Shown piece after piece: positions 9,309-18,199 of a stretch of 64,000 bases of DNA (position 1 is its first letter; every line of letters begins with the position of its first letter). Origin of the DNA: Oribacterium sp. KHPX15 (GTDB lineage: Bacteria; Bacillota; Clostridia; Lachnospirales; Lachnospiraceae). The stretch covers positions 1-64,000 of the forward strand of contig NZ_FNRG01000012.1 in assembly GCF_900107835.1 (NCBI RefSeq), read 5' to 3'. The notes under the pieces are model-generated. The model was not told where the DNA came from. It worked only from the letters and a program-made list of their open reading frames with translations, and did no database searches. Position numbers and translations under genes: made by a program.

Positions 9309-9587
9309 AATAGAAAACTCATAATTTTTAATAGAAATTATAAGTATTTTTTTACGTAAGTTATTTAATAGTCTGATGCAGGGAAGCAGCAGAGATCATC
9401 TTTTAGAGAGGGACGGATCCAAGTCTAGGGCATTCAGCCTCAGGAACCGTGTATTGACTCCATGAAAAGTTAGTTTCCAAGGACGGGCGAAACACACTAA
9501 ACGCTATTTATAAAATTTAGCGTACTATTTGCTTAGTTAAAAATTAGGTAAAATTTACAATTTTTAAGATTTAAGAGGGCCTTGAGT
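9309..9587 (+). promoter_or_regulatory. Long leader of the fliE operon, possibly structured
   Basis: Gene-free stretch. An AT-rich first part (to about 9370) is followed by a GC-richer block at about 9373-9495 and then a weak hairpin (ACGCTA / TAGCGT, 9501-9523). The GC-rich block contains GGGACG, GTCTA and GGAACCG pieces that recall parts of class-I c-di-GMP aptamers, but I could not fold it into that aptamer and do not call a riboswitch. Position and length suggest leader-level control of flagellar gene expression; this is inference. Confidence 0.35.
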
Positions 9588-9905
9588 ATGGAAATTAATG
9601 ATCAATTTATCACACCAATGAAGCCGTGGGATCTCACTGAAAAGGGAACCATTCGTAATCAAAGACCTGAGGAGACTGAGGGCGCAAAACTGTTCAAGGA
9701 AGTTCTGGATCAGACTGTGAACAATGTTAAGACCACTCAGGCAGACGTTGAGAACAAGCAGTATCTCCTTGCAACAGGACAGCTTGAGGATGCACATTCG
9801 CTTCCTATAGCTGAGTCTAAGGCTGCCATAAGTCTGAGCCTTATGGTTACATTACGAAATAAGGCATTAACCTCATATAACGAACTTTTGAGGATGAACA
9901 GCTAA
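9588..9905 (+). CDS. fliE: Flagellar hook-basal body protein FliE
   Basis: FliE joins the MS ring to the proximal rod. The 105-residue length and the C-terminal pattern (F-x-E-V-L, VNNVKTTQADVENKQYLLATG, then SLMVTLRNKALTSYNELLRM) match the family. ATG 9588 is chosen because AGAGGG at 9574-9579 is 8 bases upstream; a TTG at 9582 is too close to it. It is the first gene of the long flagellar operon. In most Gram-positive bacteria flgB and flgC precede it; here neither does. Confidence 0.92.
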   Translation: MEINDQFITPMKPWDLTEKGTIRNQRPEETEGAKLFKEVLDQTVNNVKTTQADVENKQYLLATGQLEDAHSLPIAESKAAISLSLMVTLRNKALTSYNELLRMNS

Positions 9906-9937
9906 CATCGGGGATGGGGATCAGAGTGGAGTGAACT

Positions 9938-11665
9938 TTGGAAAACTTTAAAGAGCAATGGGGGAAGTTGTCTAAACGGAGCAAGATAGCCGTTATAGGC
10001 ATCATTGCAGCAACGGTGATAGCCGCTGCTGTGGCAATTATTTATTTAAGTTTAAATAACAAACCAAAATACAGTGTTCTGTTTACGGGGCTGAGTACCG
10101 AAGAAGCATCACAGGTGGCAGGTCTTCTGCAGGACGAGCAGATCCAGTATACCTACAATGCTTCCGACGGATCCATCAGGGTTCTTTCGGATAAGGTAGA
10201 GGCAACGAGAGTTTCCCTTTTAAGTAAGGGTTACCCGAAGAGCGGCTTTGCTTATGACATGTATATAAGCAACGCCGGTCTCATGACAACAGAATCAGAT
10301 AAAGAGCTTTACACCCTGTACGATCTTCAGGATCGTCTGGGAGCAACCATCCGTCTCTTTGACGGAGTACAGGATGCCAAGGTAACCATAGCTCAGGGGT
10401 CGGATGACAAGTTTGCATTGAGTACCACCGAGACTATAGATGCCTCCGCATCTGTAGTTGTTACCATGAAGGAGGGGAAGACTTTATCGAAGGCAAACGC
10501 CAACGCCATCCGGAATCTTATTTCAAGATCCGTTAAGGGCATGAACTTCACAAACGTTTCGGTCTTTGATGCCGAAACCATGGAAGAAGTTGGCATAGAT
10601 AAAGAGGAAGAAGATACCAGTAAGCTGGTTCAGGATCTCACCCGTAAAGTTGAGCGCGAAATAGCAAACAACATCAAACACGTTCTCGGAAAGCTTTACG
10701 GAGATGACAATGTAGCTGTATCCGTAAAGGGTACTCTCGATATGACAAAGCTCATATCGGAAAATACTGAGTATACTGTTCCGGATCAGCCGGAAACAGC
10801 TGAGAACAGAGAAGGTCTTCTCAACACAGAGAAGTACAATCGTGAAGATTCCGGTACGGCAGCAGACGGAGCCGCCGGCGTTGTAGGCACTGATGCCAAT
10901 GCTGATACTCCGAGATATGTGAACCAGAATGGAGAAAACACAACCATCAACGGATATTCGTACAATGCTTACGAAAGAGAATGGCTGTTCAATGTTCTTA
11001 AGGAGCAGAGAGAGATCCCGCCTGGAGCTCTCAAGGATGCTTCGGTGGCTGTAGTTATCATGACAAGCGACACCGCGGTTCAGCAAAAGGACCTCATCAA
11101 TCTGGTTGCGGATGCGGGAGGTATTCCGAGGCTTGAGGCCGCGAATAAGATAACTGTCATTCGTTCAACTCCTGCACCTGAACCTACGGAAGAAACTGGA
11201 GAAGGAGCGGAAGGCGAAACAGAAGAAGAGGCTAAGGTTCCTCTGGTTGCATTTATTGCAGCTATAGCCGGAATCGTACTGCTGCTTCTTATCATTATCC
11301 TCCTCGTTCTTCGTAAGAAGAAAAAGAAGAGACTTAAACTTGAGGCAGAAGCTAAAGCTCAGGCAGAGGCAGAGGCACAGGCAGCAGCGGAGGCAGAGGC
11401 AGCAGCTGCAGCAGAGGCGGCAGCAGCGGCAGAAGCAGAAGAAAACAGCCGCGAGAAGCAGGAGGAGAGAGAAATCGGAGCAGAGGAAGAAACCAGTGCG
11501 GCAATGCAGCATGGCATGCGCCTGAAGCAGAATATCGGAGAATTTGTTGATAACAACCCTCAGGTAGTCGCAAAGCTTATCCAGAGCTGGATGCTTGAAG
11601 ACGATGATGATGAGGGAGAGGAGATAAACAGTGGCAGAAGAAAAGACCGTTCCGGTAGAAAGTAA
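9938..11665 (+). CDS. fliF: Flagellar MS-ring protein FliF
   Basis: FliF forms the membrane ring on which the flagellum is built. The 575 residues have a membrane helix at about 18-38, the ring-building domains, and a second membrane helix at about 434-458. A cytoplasmic tail of roughly 110 residues ends in the FliG-binding part (DNNPQVVAKLIQSWM and an acidic end). The tail contains an unusual run at about 466-505 made almost only of Ala, Glu and Lys/Gln. The start is TTG with GGAG 6 bases upstream. It overlaps fliG by 35 bases, implying coupled translation of two proteins that bind each other. Confidence 0.95.
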   Translation: MENFKEQWGKLSKRSKIAVIGIIAATVIAAAVAIIYLSLNNKPKYSVLFTGLSTEEASQVAGLLQDEQIQYTYNASDGSIRVLSDKVEATRVSLLSKGYPKSGFAYDMYISNAGLMTTESDKELYTLYDLQDRLGATIRLFDGVQDAKVTIAQGSDDKFALSTTETIDASASVVVTMKEGKTLSKANANAIRNLISRSVKGMNFTNVSVFDAETMEEVGIDKEEEDTSKLVQDLTRKVEREIANNIKHVLGKLYGDDNVAVSVKGTLDMTKLISENTEYTVPDQPETAENREGLLNTEKYNREDSGTAADGAAGVVGTDANADTPRYVNQNGENTTINGYSYNAYEREWLFNVLKEQREIPPGALKDASVAVVIMTSDTAVQQKDLINLVADAGGIPRLEAANKITVIRSTPAPEPTEETGEGAEGETEEEAKVPLVAFIAAIAGIVLLLLIIILLVLRKKKKKRLKLEAEAKAQAEAEAQAAAEAEAAAAAEAAAAAEAEENSREKQEEREIGAEEETSAAMQHGMRLKQNIGEFVDNNPQVVAKLIQSWMLEDDDDEGEEINSGRRKDRSGRK

Positions 11666-12716
11666 AGCGGAAGAAACTATCTCGATCGATCCTGTGAAAT
11701 ATATTGCAAACAGAAAGCTGACTCGTAAACAGAAGGCAGCACTTGTCATTGTATCTCTGGGAGCAGATCGTGCATCACAATTATATAAGTACCTTAGTGA
11801 AGCGGATATCGAGGAGCTGACATATGAAGTAGCAAGACTGGGAAAGACTACGAACAAAGAGGTAGAGGATACCCTGGACGAGTTTTACAAGCTTTGTCTC
11901 ACTCACAAGATGATGACTGACGGTGGAATCGACTACGCAAAGGTAGTCCTTGAAAAGGCCTTTGGCGAATCCACCGCCAAGAACCTTCTCGAAAAGGTTT
12001 CAAAGACCCTGGCTTCCAAGCCCTTCAACTTCTTTGCGAAGGGTGATCCGAAGGCACTTCTGTCACTGCTTGGAAACGAACGACCACAGGTTATCGCCCT
12101 CATCATGTCTTATATGGAGGCAGAGCAGTCTGCCAAGGTTCTTGAGAACCTTCCCGAGGAAAAGCGCATTCCAACAGTTACAGCCATGGCAAACATGGAC
12201 CGAGTTTCACCGGATGCCATTGCCATAGTTGAAAGCGAAATGAAGCGTAAGTTCAGTTCTATCATCACCAGTGATGAGAATATGAACCTCGGTGGTATCG
12301 ATTATGTGGCTGATGTCATGAACCATATCGACAGAAGCTCTGAAAAGAAGATCTTTGATGAACTCGATGTATCGGATCCCGATCTTTCAAAGGACATCAG
12401 AGACAAGATGTTCGTATTCGAGGATATCCTCTTTATGGATGTTCGTTCCGTTCAGAGATTTATCCGCGATTGCGATACAAAGGATATTGTATTTGCCATG
12501 AAGACTGCAAGCGAAGATATGAAGACCATATTCTTCAACAACATGTCCAAGCGTCAGGCAGAAACGGTTAGAAGTGATATCGAGACTACAAGTAATGTTC
12601 GTCTCAAGGATGTTGAGGAAGCTCAGCAGCGTATCGTTAACCTTATCCGTAAGCTCGAGGAACAGGGCGAGCTTGTAATCAATAAGGGAGGAGGAGATGA
12701 TGAAATCATTGTATAA
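11631..12716 (+). CDS. fliG: Flagellar motor switch protein FliG
   Basis: FliG is the rotor protein that contacts FliF, FliM and the MotA stator. The 361 residues show the three expected parts: an N-terminal FliF-binding segment, a middle domain with the ERPQVIAL version of the EHPQ motif, and the charged C-terminal torque domain (DVRSVQRFIRDCD through MKTIFFNNMSKR). The start is GTG at 11631 with GAGAGGAG 7 bases upstream, lying inside the end of fliF. It in turn overlaps fliH by 20 bases. Confidence 0.95.
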   Translation: MAEEKTVPVESKAEETISIDPVKYIANRKLTRKQKAALVIVSLGADRASQLYKYLSEADIEELTYEVARLGKTTNKEVEDTLDEFYKLCLTHKMMTDGGIDYAKVVLEKAFGESTAKNLLEKVSKTLASKPFNFFAKGDPKALLSLLGNERPQVIALIMSYMEAEQSAKVLENLPEEKRIPTVTAMANMDRVSPDAIAIVESEMKRKFSSIITSDENMNLGGIDYVADVMNHIDRSSEKKIFDELDVSDPDLSKDIRDKMFVFEDILFMDVRSVQRFIRDCDTKDIVFAMKTASEDMKTIFFNNMSKRQAETVRSDIETTSNVRLKDVEEAQQRIVNLIRKLEEQGELVINKGGGDDEIIV

Positions 12717-13605
12717 GGTGAAATCGTCTCGATCCATAATCAAGGGTGGCCGTAATGTAAGTGTTCAGACCTTTGTTCCTCCCATAGAAAACTTCAATAA
12801 AGATGAAGTGGAGGAGGAACCTGAGGTTATCGTAAATCAGGTGGAACCGGAACCCGAACAAAAAACAGAAGTTGCCTATCAAACCTACAAGGATGTGCCA
12901 GTAACTAGTCCGGAGCCTGAAAAGCAGAGCGAACAGGTGAAATCGGACGAAGAAATAGCCATCTTGCAGCGTAAGATGCTGAGGGATGCGGCTGACAGAG
13001 CGGAAAAGATCATTAACAGGGCCAATCTGGAAGCTGAACAGATCAAAAAAGAAGCCTATGACGAAGGTTACAATGCCGGACATCAGGAAGGCATGGCGGA
13101 TGGTCACAGGGCAGCACAGCAGCAGGCGGAGGCGGATTTCAAACTGACTATAGAAAAGTACCAGACCGCTGTAGCTCATTCAATCATTCAGATAGGTGAG
13201 GAAAGAGAGGAAAGCTTTCACAGATACCTGGATGAGCTGAAGGATGTAGCAATAGCCGTTGCCGAAAAAGTCATTCATATAAGCCTCGAAACCTCCGGAG
13301 AGATCATTAAGCGTATGATCATAGCCGAGGTTGAAAAGATGAAGAAAACGGAGTGGATCAAGATCTACATAGATAAGTTTGATTATGAAAAGCTTCTTTC
13401 GGTAGACGAGGACGTGGCTGCAGACCTTGCAAGAATTTCGGACAATGTCAAGTTTGTTGTCCAGGATAAGGAAAGCATGGGTTATGCGGTTATAGAAACA
13501 CCAAGTGAGATGATCGATATAGGAGTTTCCTCACAGATTGACAATATCAGAGAGAATCTCAACAGTATCGATATCATGGAACAAAACGAAGAGGGTAATG
13601 AGTAA
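12697..13605 (+). CDS. fliH: Flagellar export ATPase regulator FliH
   Basis: FliH forms the peripheral stalk of the flagellar type III export ATPase. The 302-residue protein has a variable acidic N-terminal third, a central coiled coil starting near residue 90 with GYNAGHQEGMADGHRAA-type glycine repeats, and a C-terminal FliH/YscL-like domain (LDELKDVAIAVAEKVIH onward). Two adjacent ATGs (12697 and 12700) follow a run of GGAGG; either could start. Its stop overlaps the fliI start by one base (TAATG). Confidence 0.9.
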   Translation: MMKSLYKVKSSRSIIKGGRNVSVQTFVPPIENFNKDEVEEEPEVIVNQVEPEPEQKTEVAYQTYKDVPVTSPEPEKQSEQVKSDEEIAILQRKMLRDAADRAEKIINRANLEAEQIKKEAYDEGYNAGHQEGMADGHRAAQQQAEADFKLTIEKYQTAVAHSIIQIGEEREESFHRYLDELKDVAIAVAEKVIHISLETSGEIIKRMIIAEVEKMKKTEWIKIYIDKFDYEKLLSVDEDVAADLARISDNVKFVVQDKESMGYAVIETPSEMIDIGVSSQIDNIRENLNSIDIMEQNEEGNE

Positions 13606-14909
13606 TGTTTGAGAAGCTCCCGGAGATAATCCGGAAGTCGGAAACAGTGGGTCGTGTAGGAAAGATCGAGAACATCGTTGGAATGGCTATCGAAGCTTCC
13701 GGCGACAGGGCAAGTGTCGGTGACATCTGCATGATCCACAATGAGGAATTGAATAAAAGTATTCCTGCTGAGGTGGTTGGCTTTAAGGGGGACAGAGTTC
13801 AGCTTATGACTTATGAGGCTACATCGGGTATCACATCAGGAAGCTTCGTAAGAAACACAAAGCACAGACTCAGAGTTCCGGTTGGGAATTTCCTTAAGGG
13901 ACGTATCATTAACGCTCTCGGGCAGCCCATGGACGGAGGCCCCGCATTTCCCGGAAATGCTTCTACCTATACGGTTAACAGCGGATATACAAATCCTCTC
14001 GACAGACCACCTATACGCTCAAGACTGGACTTCGGTATAAAGGCCATCGATGGTCTCAATACCATCGGAAAGGGTCAGCGTATCGGAATCTTCGCAGGAT
14101 CCGGAGTAGGTAAGTCGACTCTCATGGGCATGATAGCCAAGAATGTCAAGACAGACATCAACGTCATAGCCCTTGTAGGCGAGAGAGGACGAGAGGTTCT
14201 GGAATTCGCACAGAGAGACCTTGGGGAGGAAGGTATGAAGCGTTCGGTGCTGGTGGTGGCTACCTCAGACCAGCCGGCGATGCTGAGACTTAAGTGCCCT
14301 CTCGTTGCCACAACTATTGCAGAGTACTTCCGTGACAGGGGGATGGATGTACTTCTCATGATGGATTCATTAACCAGATACGCTATGGCACAGCGAGAGA
14401 TAGGTCTCGCCACAGGGGAACCGCCTATAGCGAGAGGTTATACACCATCCATCTACGCAGAGTTTCCGAGGCTTCTTGAAAGAGCGGGGCAGTTTAACAA
14501 AGGCTCCATTACAGGCGTTTATACGGTTCTTGTGGAAGGAGATGATACCAATGAACCTATCGCCGATACAGTACGTGGTATTCTTGACGGACATATAGTT
14601 CTGTCGAGAGCACTGGCGGCGGAGAACCATTATCCCGCCATAAACATTGGCGCCAGCGTAAGCCGTCTTATGGCTGAGATCGTATCACCGGAGCATTACA
14701 AATATGCTTCCAATATGAGAAACCTTTTGGGACTCTATCAGAAAAATGCAGATCTCATTTCCATAGGAGCTTACAAAAAAGGTACCAATGCTGCACTGGA
14801 TGAGGCGGTGAGCAAGTACGTAGACATCAATAAGTTTTTGTGTCAGGGGACAAAAGAATCTTTCAGCTATGATGATGTGCTTAAACAGATGAAAAGAATT
14901 GTTGGTTAA
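13605..14909 (+). CDS. fliI: Flagellum-specific ATPase FliI
   Basis: FliI powers unfolding and delivery of export substrates at the base of the flagellum. The 434 residues match the F1-beta-like family: Walker A GIFAGSGVGKST near residue 165, Walker B VLLMMDSLTRYA near 250, and the AQREIGLATGEPP stretch diagnostic of type III secretion ATPases. Translation is coupled to fliH through the overlapping stop and start. Confidence 0.96.
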   Translation: MFEKLPEIIRKSETVGRVGKIENIVGMAIEASGDRASVGDICMIHNEELNKSIPAEVVGFKGDRVQLMTYEATSGITSGSFVRNTKHRLRVPVGNFLKGRIINALGQPMDGGPAFPGNASTYTVNSGYTNPLDRPPIRSRLDFGIKAIDGLNTIGKGQRIGIFAGSGVGKSTLMGMIAKNVKTDINVIALVGERGREVLEFAQRDLGEEGMKRSVLVVATSDQPAMLRLKCPLVATTIAEYFRDRGMDVLLMMDSLTRYAMAQREIGLATGEPPIARGYTPSIYAEFPRLLERAGQFNKGSITGVYTVLVEGDDTNEPIADTVRGILDGHIVLSRALAAENHYPAINIGASVSRLMAEIVSPEHYKYASNMRNLLGLYQKNADLISIGAYKKGTNAALDEAVSKYVDINKFLCQGTKESFSYDDVLKQMKRIVG

Positions 14910-14943
14910 AAGATAAAGGGAGAAAGGAAAAAAGGCAGTAACA

Positions 14944-15396
14944 ATGAAAAAGTTTCAATACAATCTTCAGTCAGTGCTTGAGTATAAGCAGAGGATACTT
15001 GATGATCTCAAGGAACAATATGCTGTAAGAATGAAGTTTGTGGAAGAGAAGAAACTTGAGATCCGGAACTTAAGAGCCAAGGCAGACGCCCTTACGGTTG
15101 AATTTGATGAGGTTAAAAAGACCGGGGCAGCCATAGAAAAGTTCCTTATGTATTCATCAATGATCGACAATCTTGATAAACAGGTTGAGATGGAAAAAGA
15201 AGCACTTAAGATTTTGCAGGCTAATGCCGATAAGAAAAAGGATGAGGTTGTGGCAGCAAACATCGATGTCAATAAGTTTGTAAAGCTTAAGGAAAAGAAG
15301 CAGATGATCTATAAGGCTCAGGAGCAGAAGGATCAGGAAGCTTTCATCGATGAGTTTGTATCCAACCAGGCGAATTCCATCGGGAGATCGGCCTGA
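14944..15396 (+). CDS. fliJ: Flagellar export chaperone FliJ
   Basis: FliJ is a small, almost wholly coiled-coil protein that acts as the central stalk of the FliI ATPase and as an export chaperone escort. The 150 residues begin with the typical F-x-Y-x-L-Q-S-V-L-x-Y-K pattern and continue as charged heptads. Position directly after fliI supports the call. Confidence 0.9.
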   Translation: MKKFQYNLQSVLEYKQRILDDLKEQYAVRMKFVEEKKLEIRNLRAKADALTVEFDEVKKTGAAIEKFLMYSSMIDNLDKQVEMEKEALKILQANADKKKDEVVAANIDVNKFVKLKEKKQMIYKAQEQKDQEAFIDEFVSNQANSIGRSA

Positions 15397-15484
15397 CAAC
15401 GCAGAGTAAAAGGTGATCCTCATGCAATGCATGGATTACATATATTTAAACCATATTATTCTATTATAAGAAAGGAGGCAAAAT

Positions 15485-17020
15485 TTGGAACTTGTTAGTA
15501 ACTATTTTTCGGGTTCTGCGGGAACAGTGACCTTTGGTCCGGGCGGATCCGGCTATAGTTCTGATAACAGCTCATCCGGAACAGGCGGAATTGATTTTTC
15601 AGCCCTGATCTCTGAAAAGAGCGGAGCAGACTACCGGAACACCAAAACCAATGAGGGAAACAAGACACAGAACGGTCCCTCAAAAGGAAAGGACGATACG
15701 GTCAAGGCTACAGCCAAACAAACAACAAAACAGACAACTAAGGAAACAACAAAACAGACAGCTAAGGAGACTCGGGAAACAGATAATTCCGATGAGATGA
15801 AGGCAAGGACAGAGGAGGATATAGCAGCTCTTCAGGCTCTTGTAAGTGCCATGGAGGCAGACAGGATCGTATCTGACGAAAATACCGGAGTCGAGCTTGC
15901 AGAAGAGGATGACACAGCTGCTCTTAGTGCACTGGTAAGTTCCCTGGAAGCCGACAGGATCACTCCTAACGGTAATGCCGGAGTAGAACTTGTTACCGAG
16001 AGACTTGTGACAGAGGCTAAAGCACCTTCGGTAACAGCTCAGACAAAGGTTTCAGACGATACTTCAGGACCTGTGCCGGTACTTCAGAATTCCGTTCCGG
16101 TAGAGGATGGAAATTCAGTTACAGTGACTGAAAGAAACGGAGAAGATACGGAAGCCGCAAACAAGGCAGTACTTGAGACTGAAAGAAACGGTTCGGCTGT
16201 CACAGATGCCAAAACCGAGAACGTTGGTGATGACACTAGGATAAATAATTCTATAGCAGATAACAGAAAAGGGAACGTTGATGACACAGGTAAGAGTCCT
16301 GAGGAGATACTTAAGAGCCTTGAAGGTCAGGGACGTATCGTATCAGAAAGCGGAAGTTCTCCAAGCGGACAACCTTCTACGGACACCAACGGACCTACAG
16401 GAAGACCCGGTGACAGCACTATGGCAAAAACAGAAAAAACCGAGGTTGGCTCCAATACTTCAAAGACTAAAGCAAATACAGAGACAGAAGATGATTCTGA
16501 TCCGACAGCAGCAGTCCCGGTAGGATTTGCAACCCAGACTCAGAAAGTAACTACACAGCAGGAATTACCGGTGGGCACAAACGAGACCATGATGATGCGT
16601 ACATCGGAGTCAACACTTACAGATGACCTTACAAATCTTGTTTCATCAAGATTCCCCTCAAAGAACGGTCAGCTTACTATCGAGCTTGATCCTGAAAATC
16701 TTGGTAAGATCACCATCAATGTAAACTATGACAGCGGACATGCAGCGGTATCCATCAGTGCTACAAACAGTAAGACCCTTGAAATGCTTACCCAGAGTGC
16801 TCCTCAGATGGCGAATATCATTCAGCAGAAGACCGGACAGGAAACCAGCGTATTTGTACCAAATACACAGCAGAGCAACACAAAGCATGACATGGCTGAA
16901 GGAAGAGAGTCAAACGAGAACAGAGAACAGCAGAAGTCACGTCAGAATGAGCAGCAGTCAAGAGCTGATGAGACAAACAGCACAGCATTTCTTCATCAGA
17001 TGAGGCTTGGACTTGTGTAA
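15485..17020 (+). CDS. fliK: Flagellar hook-length control protein FliK
   Basis: FliK measures hook length and triggers the export switch at FlhB. The 511-residue protein has a long low-complexity N-terminal and central region, rich in Thr, Ser and Lys, and a C-terminal FliK domain at about 375-450 (LTIELDPENLGKITINV, then PQMANIIQ). Two odd features lie in the ruler part. One is a Thr-Lys-Gln/Glu repeat at about 78-98. The other is a 30-residue tandem duplication at about 111-169 (each copy holding A-L-x-A-L-V-S-x-x-E-A-D-R-I). The start is TTG with AAAGGAGG upstream. Confidence 0.9.
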   Translation: MELVSNYFSGSAGTVTFGPGGSGYSSDNSSSGTGGIDFSALISEKSGADYRNTKTNEGNKTQNGPSKGKDDTVKATAKQTTKQTTKETTKQTAKETRETDNSDEMKARTEEDIAALQALVSAMEADRIVSDENTGVELAEEDDTAALSALVSSLEADRITPNGNAGVELVTERLVTEAKAPSVTAQTKVSDDTSGPVPVLQNSVPVEDGNSVTVTERNGEDTEAANKAVLETERNGSAVTDAKTENVGDDTRINNSIADNRKGNVDDTGKSPEEILKSLEGQGRIVSESGSSPSGQPSTDTNGPTGRPGDSTMAKTEKTEVGSNTSKTKANTETEDDSDPTAAVPVGFATQTQKVTTQQELPVGTNETMMMRTSESTLTDDLTNLVSSRFPSKNGQLTIELDPENLGKITINVNYDSGHAAVSISATNSKTLEMLTQSAPQMANIIQQKTGQETSVFVPNTQQSNTKHDMAEGRESNENREQQKSRQNEQQSRADETNSTAFLHQMRLGLV

Positions 17021-17048
17021 TGGTGACTTAACAACACTCATTAAAGCC

Positions 17049-17068
17049 GATTCATGAAGTTATGAATC
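17049..17068 (+). promoter_or_regulatory. Stem-loop before the flgD ribosome binding site
   Basis: A perfect 7-bp inverted repeat (GATTCAT / ATGAATC, 6-base loop) ends just upstream of AAAGGAG. It is one of several such hairpins placed immediately before ribosome binding sites in this operon. Confidence 0.5.
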
Positions 17069-17083
17069 AGAAAGGAGAAATAT

Positions 17084-17575
17084 ATGGCAGATGTATCGGG
17101 AGTATCCGGAAGTACCAGTCCGTACAACACCGGAAGCTATTCCGTAGAATCCAATGATAAGAACACACTGTCCATAACCAGTTACTTTAAGCTTCTGGCA
17201 GCGCAGCTTTCAAGCCAGGATATGACCAATCCCATGGACAACAGTGAGCTTCTGGCGCAGATGTCCCAGATGGCCATGGTGCAGTCACTTTCCTCCATGA
17301 CAAAATCCGTTGACAGCCAGATAGCATTTGCTCAGCAGAGCTACTCGGTTGGGATGATCGGTAAAGAGGTAACGGTTCTTGTGGAAGGTGAAGCCGGATC
17401 CGGGCAGTCCACCACAACCAAAACAGGAATCGTGGAATCTGTGCATCTTACGGATGACGAACCTATCATAAGGCTTAAGGGTGATACGACAGATTACAAG
17501 ATCTCGGATATCGCAAGCATCAGTAACGGTAGTTCTTCAGGAAGCTCTGCTTTAGAGCCGGGATCAACCGGATAG
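17084..17575 (+). CDS. flgD: Flagellar hook capping protein FlgD
   Basis: FlgD caps the growing hook and guides assembly of FlgE. The 163 residues carry the conserved N-terminal segment near 30-75 (F-x-x-L-L-x-A-Q-L-x-x-Q-D-P-like, here YFKLLAAQLSSQDMTNPMDN, followed by LLAQMSQMAMVQSL). A short beta-type C-terminal part follows (IGKEVTVLVEG). Length is typical of short Gram-positive FlgD. Its last codons are part of a 42-base tandem duplication that also contains the next ribosome binding site. Confidence 0.92.
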   Translation: MADVSGVSGSTSPYNTGSYSVESNDKNTLSITSYFKLLAAQLSSQDMTNPMDNSELLAQMSQMAMVQSLSSMTKSVDSQIAFAQQSYSVGMIGKEVTVLVEGEAGSGQSTTTKTGIVESVHLTDDEPIIRLKGDTTDYKISDIASISNGSSSGSSALEPGSTG

Positions 17576-17641
17576 GTTTAAACAATATTTTCAAGAAAGC
17601 CGGGACCGACCGGATAGATAAAACAGAATATTGAAGAAAGG
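17557..17641 (+). repeat. Imperfect 42-base tandem duplication across the flgD stop codon
   Basis: Copy 1 (17557-17598) starts GCCGGGATCAACCGGATAG and copy 2 (17599-17641) starts GCCGGGACCGACCGGATAG. Both end in an AAGAAA-type ribosome binding segment. Copy 1 covers the last flgD codons and stop; copy 2 is non-coding and supplies the ribosome binding site of the next gene. Confidence 0.7.
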
Positions 17642-17647
17642 AAAGTT

Positions 17648-18043
17648 ATGGATTTTGATCTTACTTCAAGGAGACTGCAGTCAGTAGAATACAGTAATCT
17701 CACAAAAAGCAGAACTGAAGCAGTCAACACAAATGATACCGGTACTTCCTTTCAGGAACAATTGACGAAACTACAGAACGAGGCAAAGGAAGATTTAAGC
17801 TTCAGCAAGCACGCAGTGAGGCGCCTCGAGGAGAGAAACATCGAGATGAATGACGGTCTTATGGATGATCTCAGGAATGCGGTTTCGGAGGCGAAGAAGA
17901 AAGGCGCAAAGGATGTAGCGGTTATCGGTCGTCAGGGGATTTTCATAGTAAATGTTCCCAACAATGTTGTGGTGACCACCATGGCGGAGGACGATATGAG
18001 AAACAAAACACTTACAAATATAGACAGTGCAGTATTTATGTAG
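17648..18043 (+). CDS. TIGR02530-family flagellar operon protein
   Basis: This 131-residue protein belongs to the small flagellar operon family usually found between flgD and flgE in Firmicutes. Hallmarks are FSKHAVRRLEERNIEM near 52-67 and the closing IGRQGIFIVNVPNNVVVTTM...D-M-R-N-K-T-L-T-N-I-D-S-A segment. Its biochemical role is not established; position suggests a part in hook assembly. The upstream region carries a tandem repeat of its ribosome binding site. Confidence 0.85.
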   Translation: MDFDLTSRRLQSVEYSNLTKSRTEAVNTNDTGTSFQEQLTKLQNEAKEDLSFSKHAVRRLEERNIEMNDGLMDDLRNAVSEAKKKGAKDVAVIGRQGIFIVNVPNNVVVTTMAEDDMRNKTLTNIDSAVFM

Positions 18044-18060
18044 GCAGGACCTTTTCAGGA

Positions 18061-18175
18061 TGCCGGGAGTCCGTCCCGAAGTGACGGCTCCGGGGCTGCA
18101 CTTATCTATCTAAAACTTATCAGGATGAATAAGGTGAACAGTGACTACGCGGTTTGGATGCCGCAAAACCTGTTC
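18061..18175 (+). promoter_or_regulatory. Two stem-loops in the flgE leader
   Basis: The 156-base gap between the TIGR02530 gene and flgE holds a GC-rich hairpin at about 18061-18098 (GGAG-T-CCGTC with GACGGCTCC, one bulge). A second hairpin lies at 18136-18175 (outer arms GAACAG / CTGTTC, inner GGTTT / AAACC). The first lacks a T run. They probably affect stability or translation of the abundant hook protein message. Confidence 0.45.
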
Positions 18176-18199
18176 CGGGTATAGAAAGGATTTAGAATT

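Noticed and set aside
9373-9470. A definite class-I c-di-GMP riboswitch call.
   Set aside because: Only short pieces agree; the GNRA tetraloop, its receptor and closing stems could not be placed, so it is kept as a possible structured leader only.
11340-11525. Gln/Arg-rich small protein overlapping the FliF tail.
   Set aside because: It is a frame shift of the repetitive GCAGAG codons of FliF and lacks a ribosome binding site.
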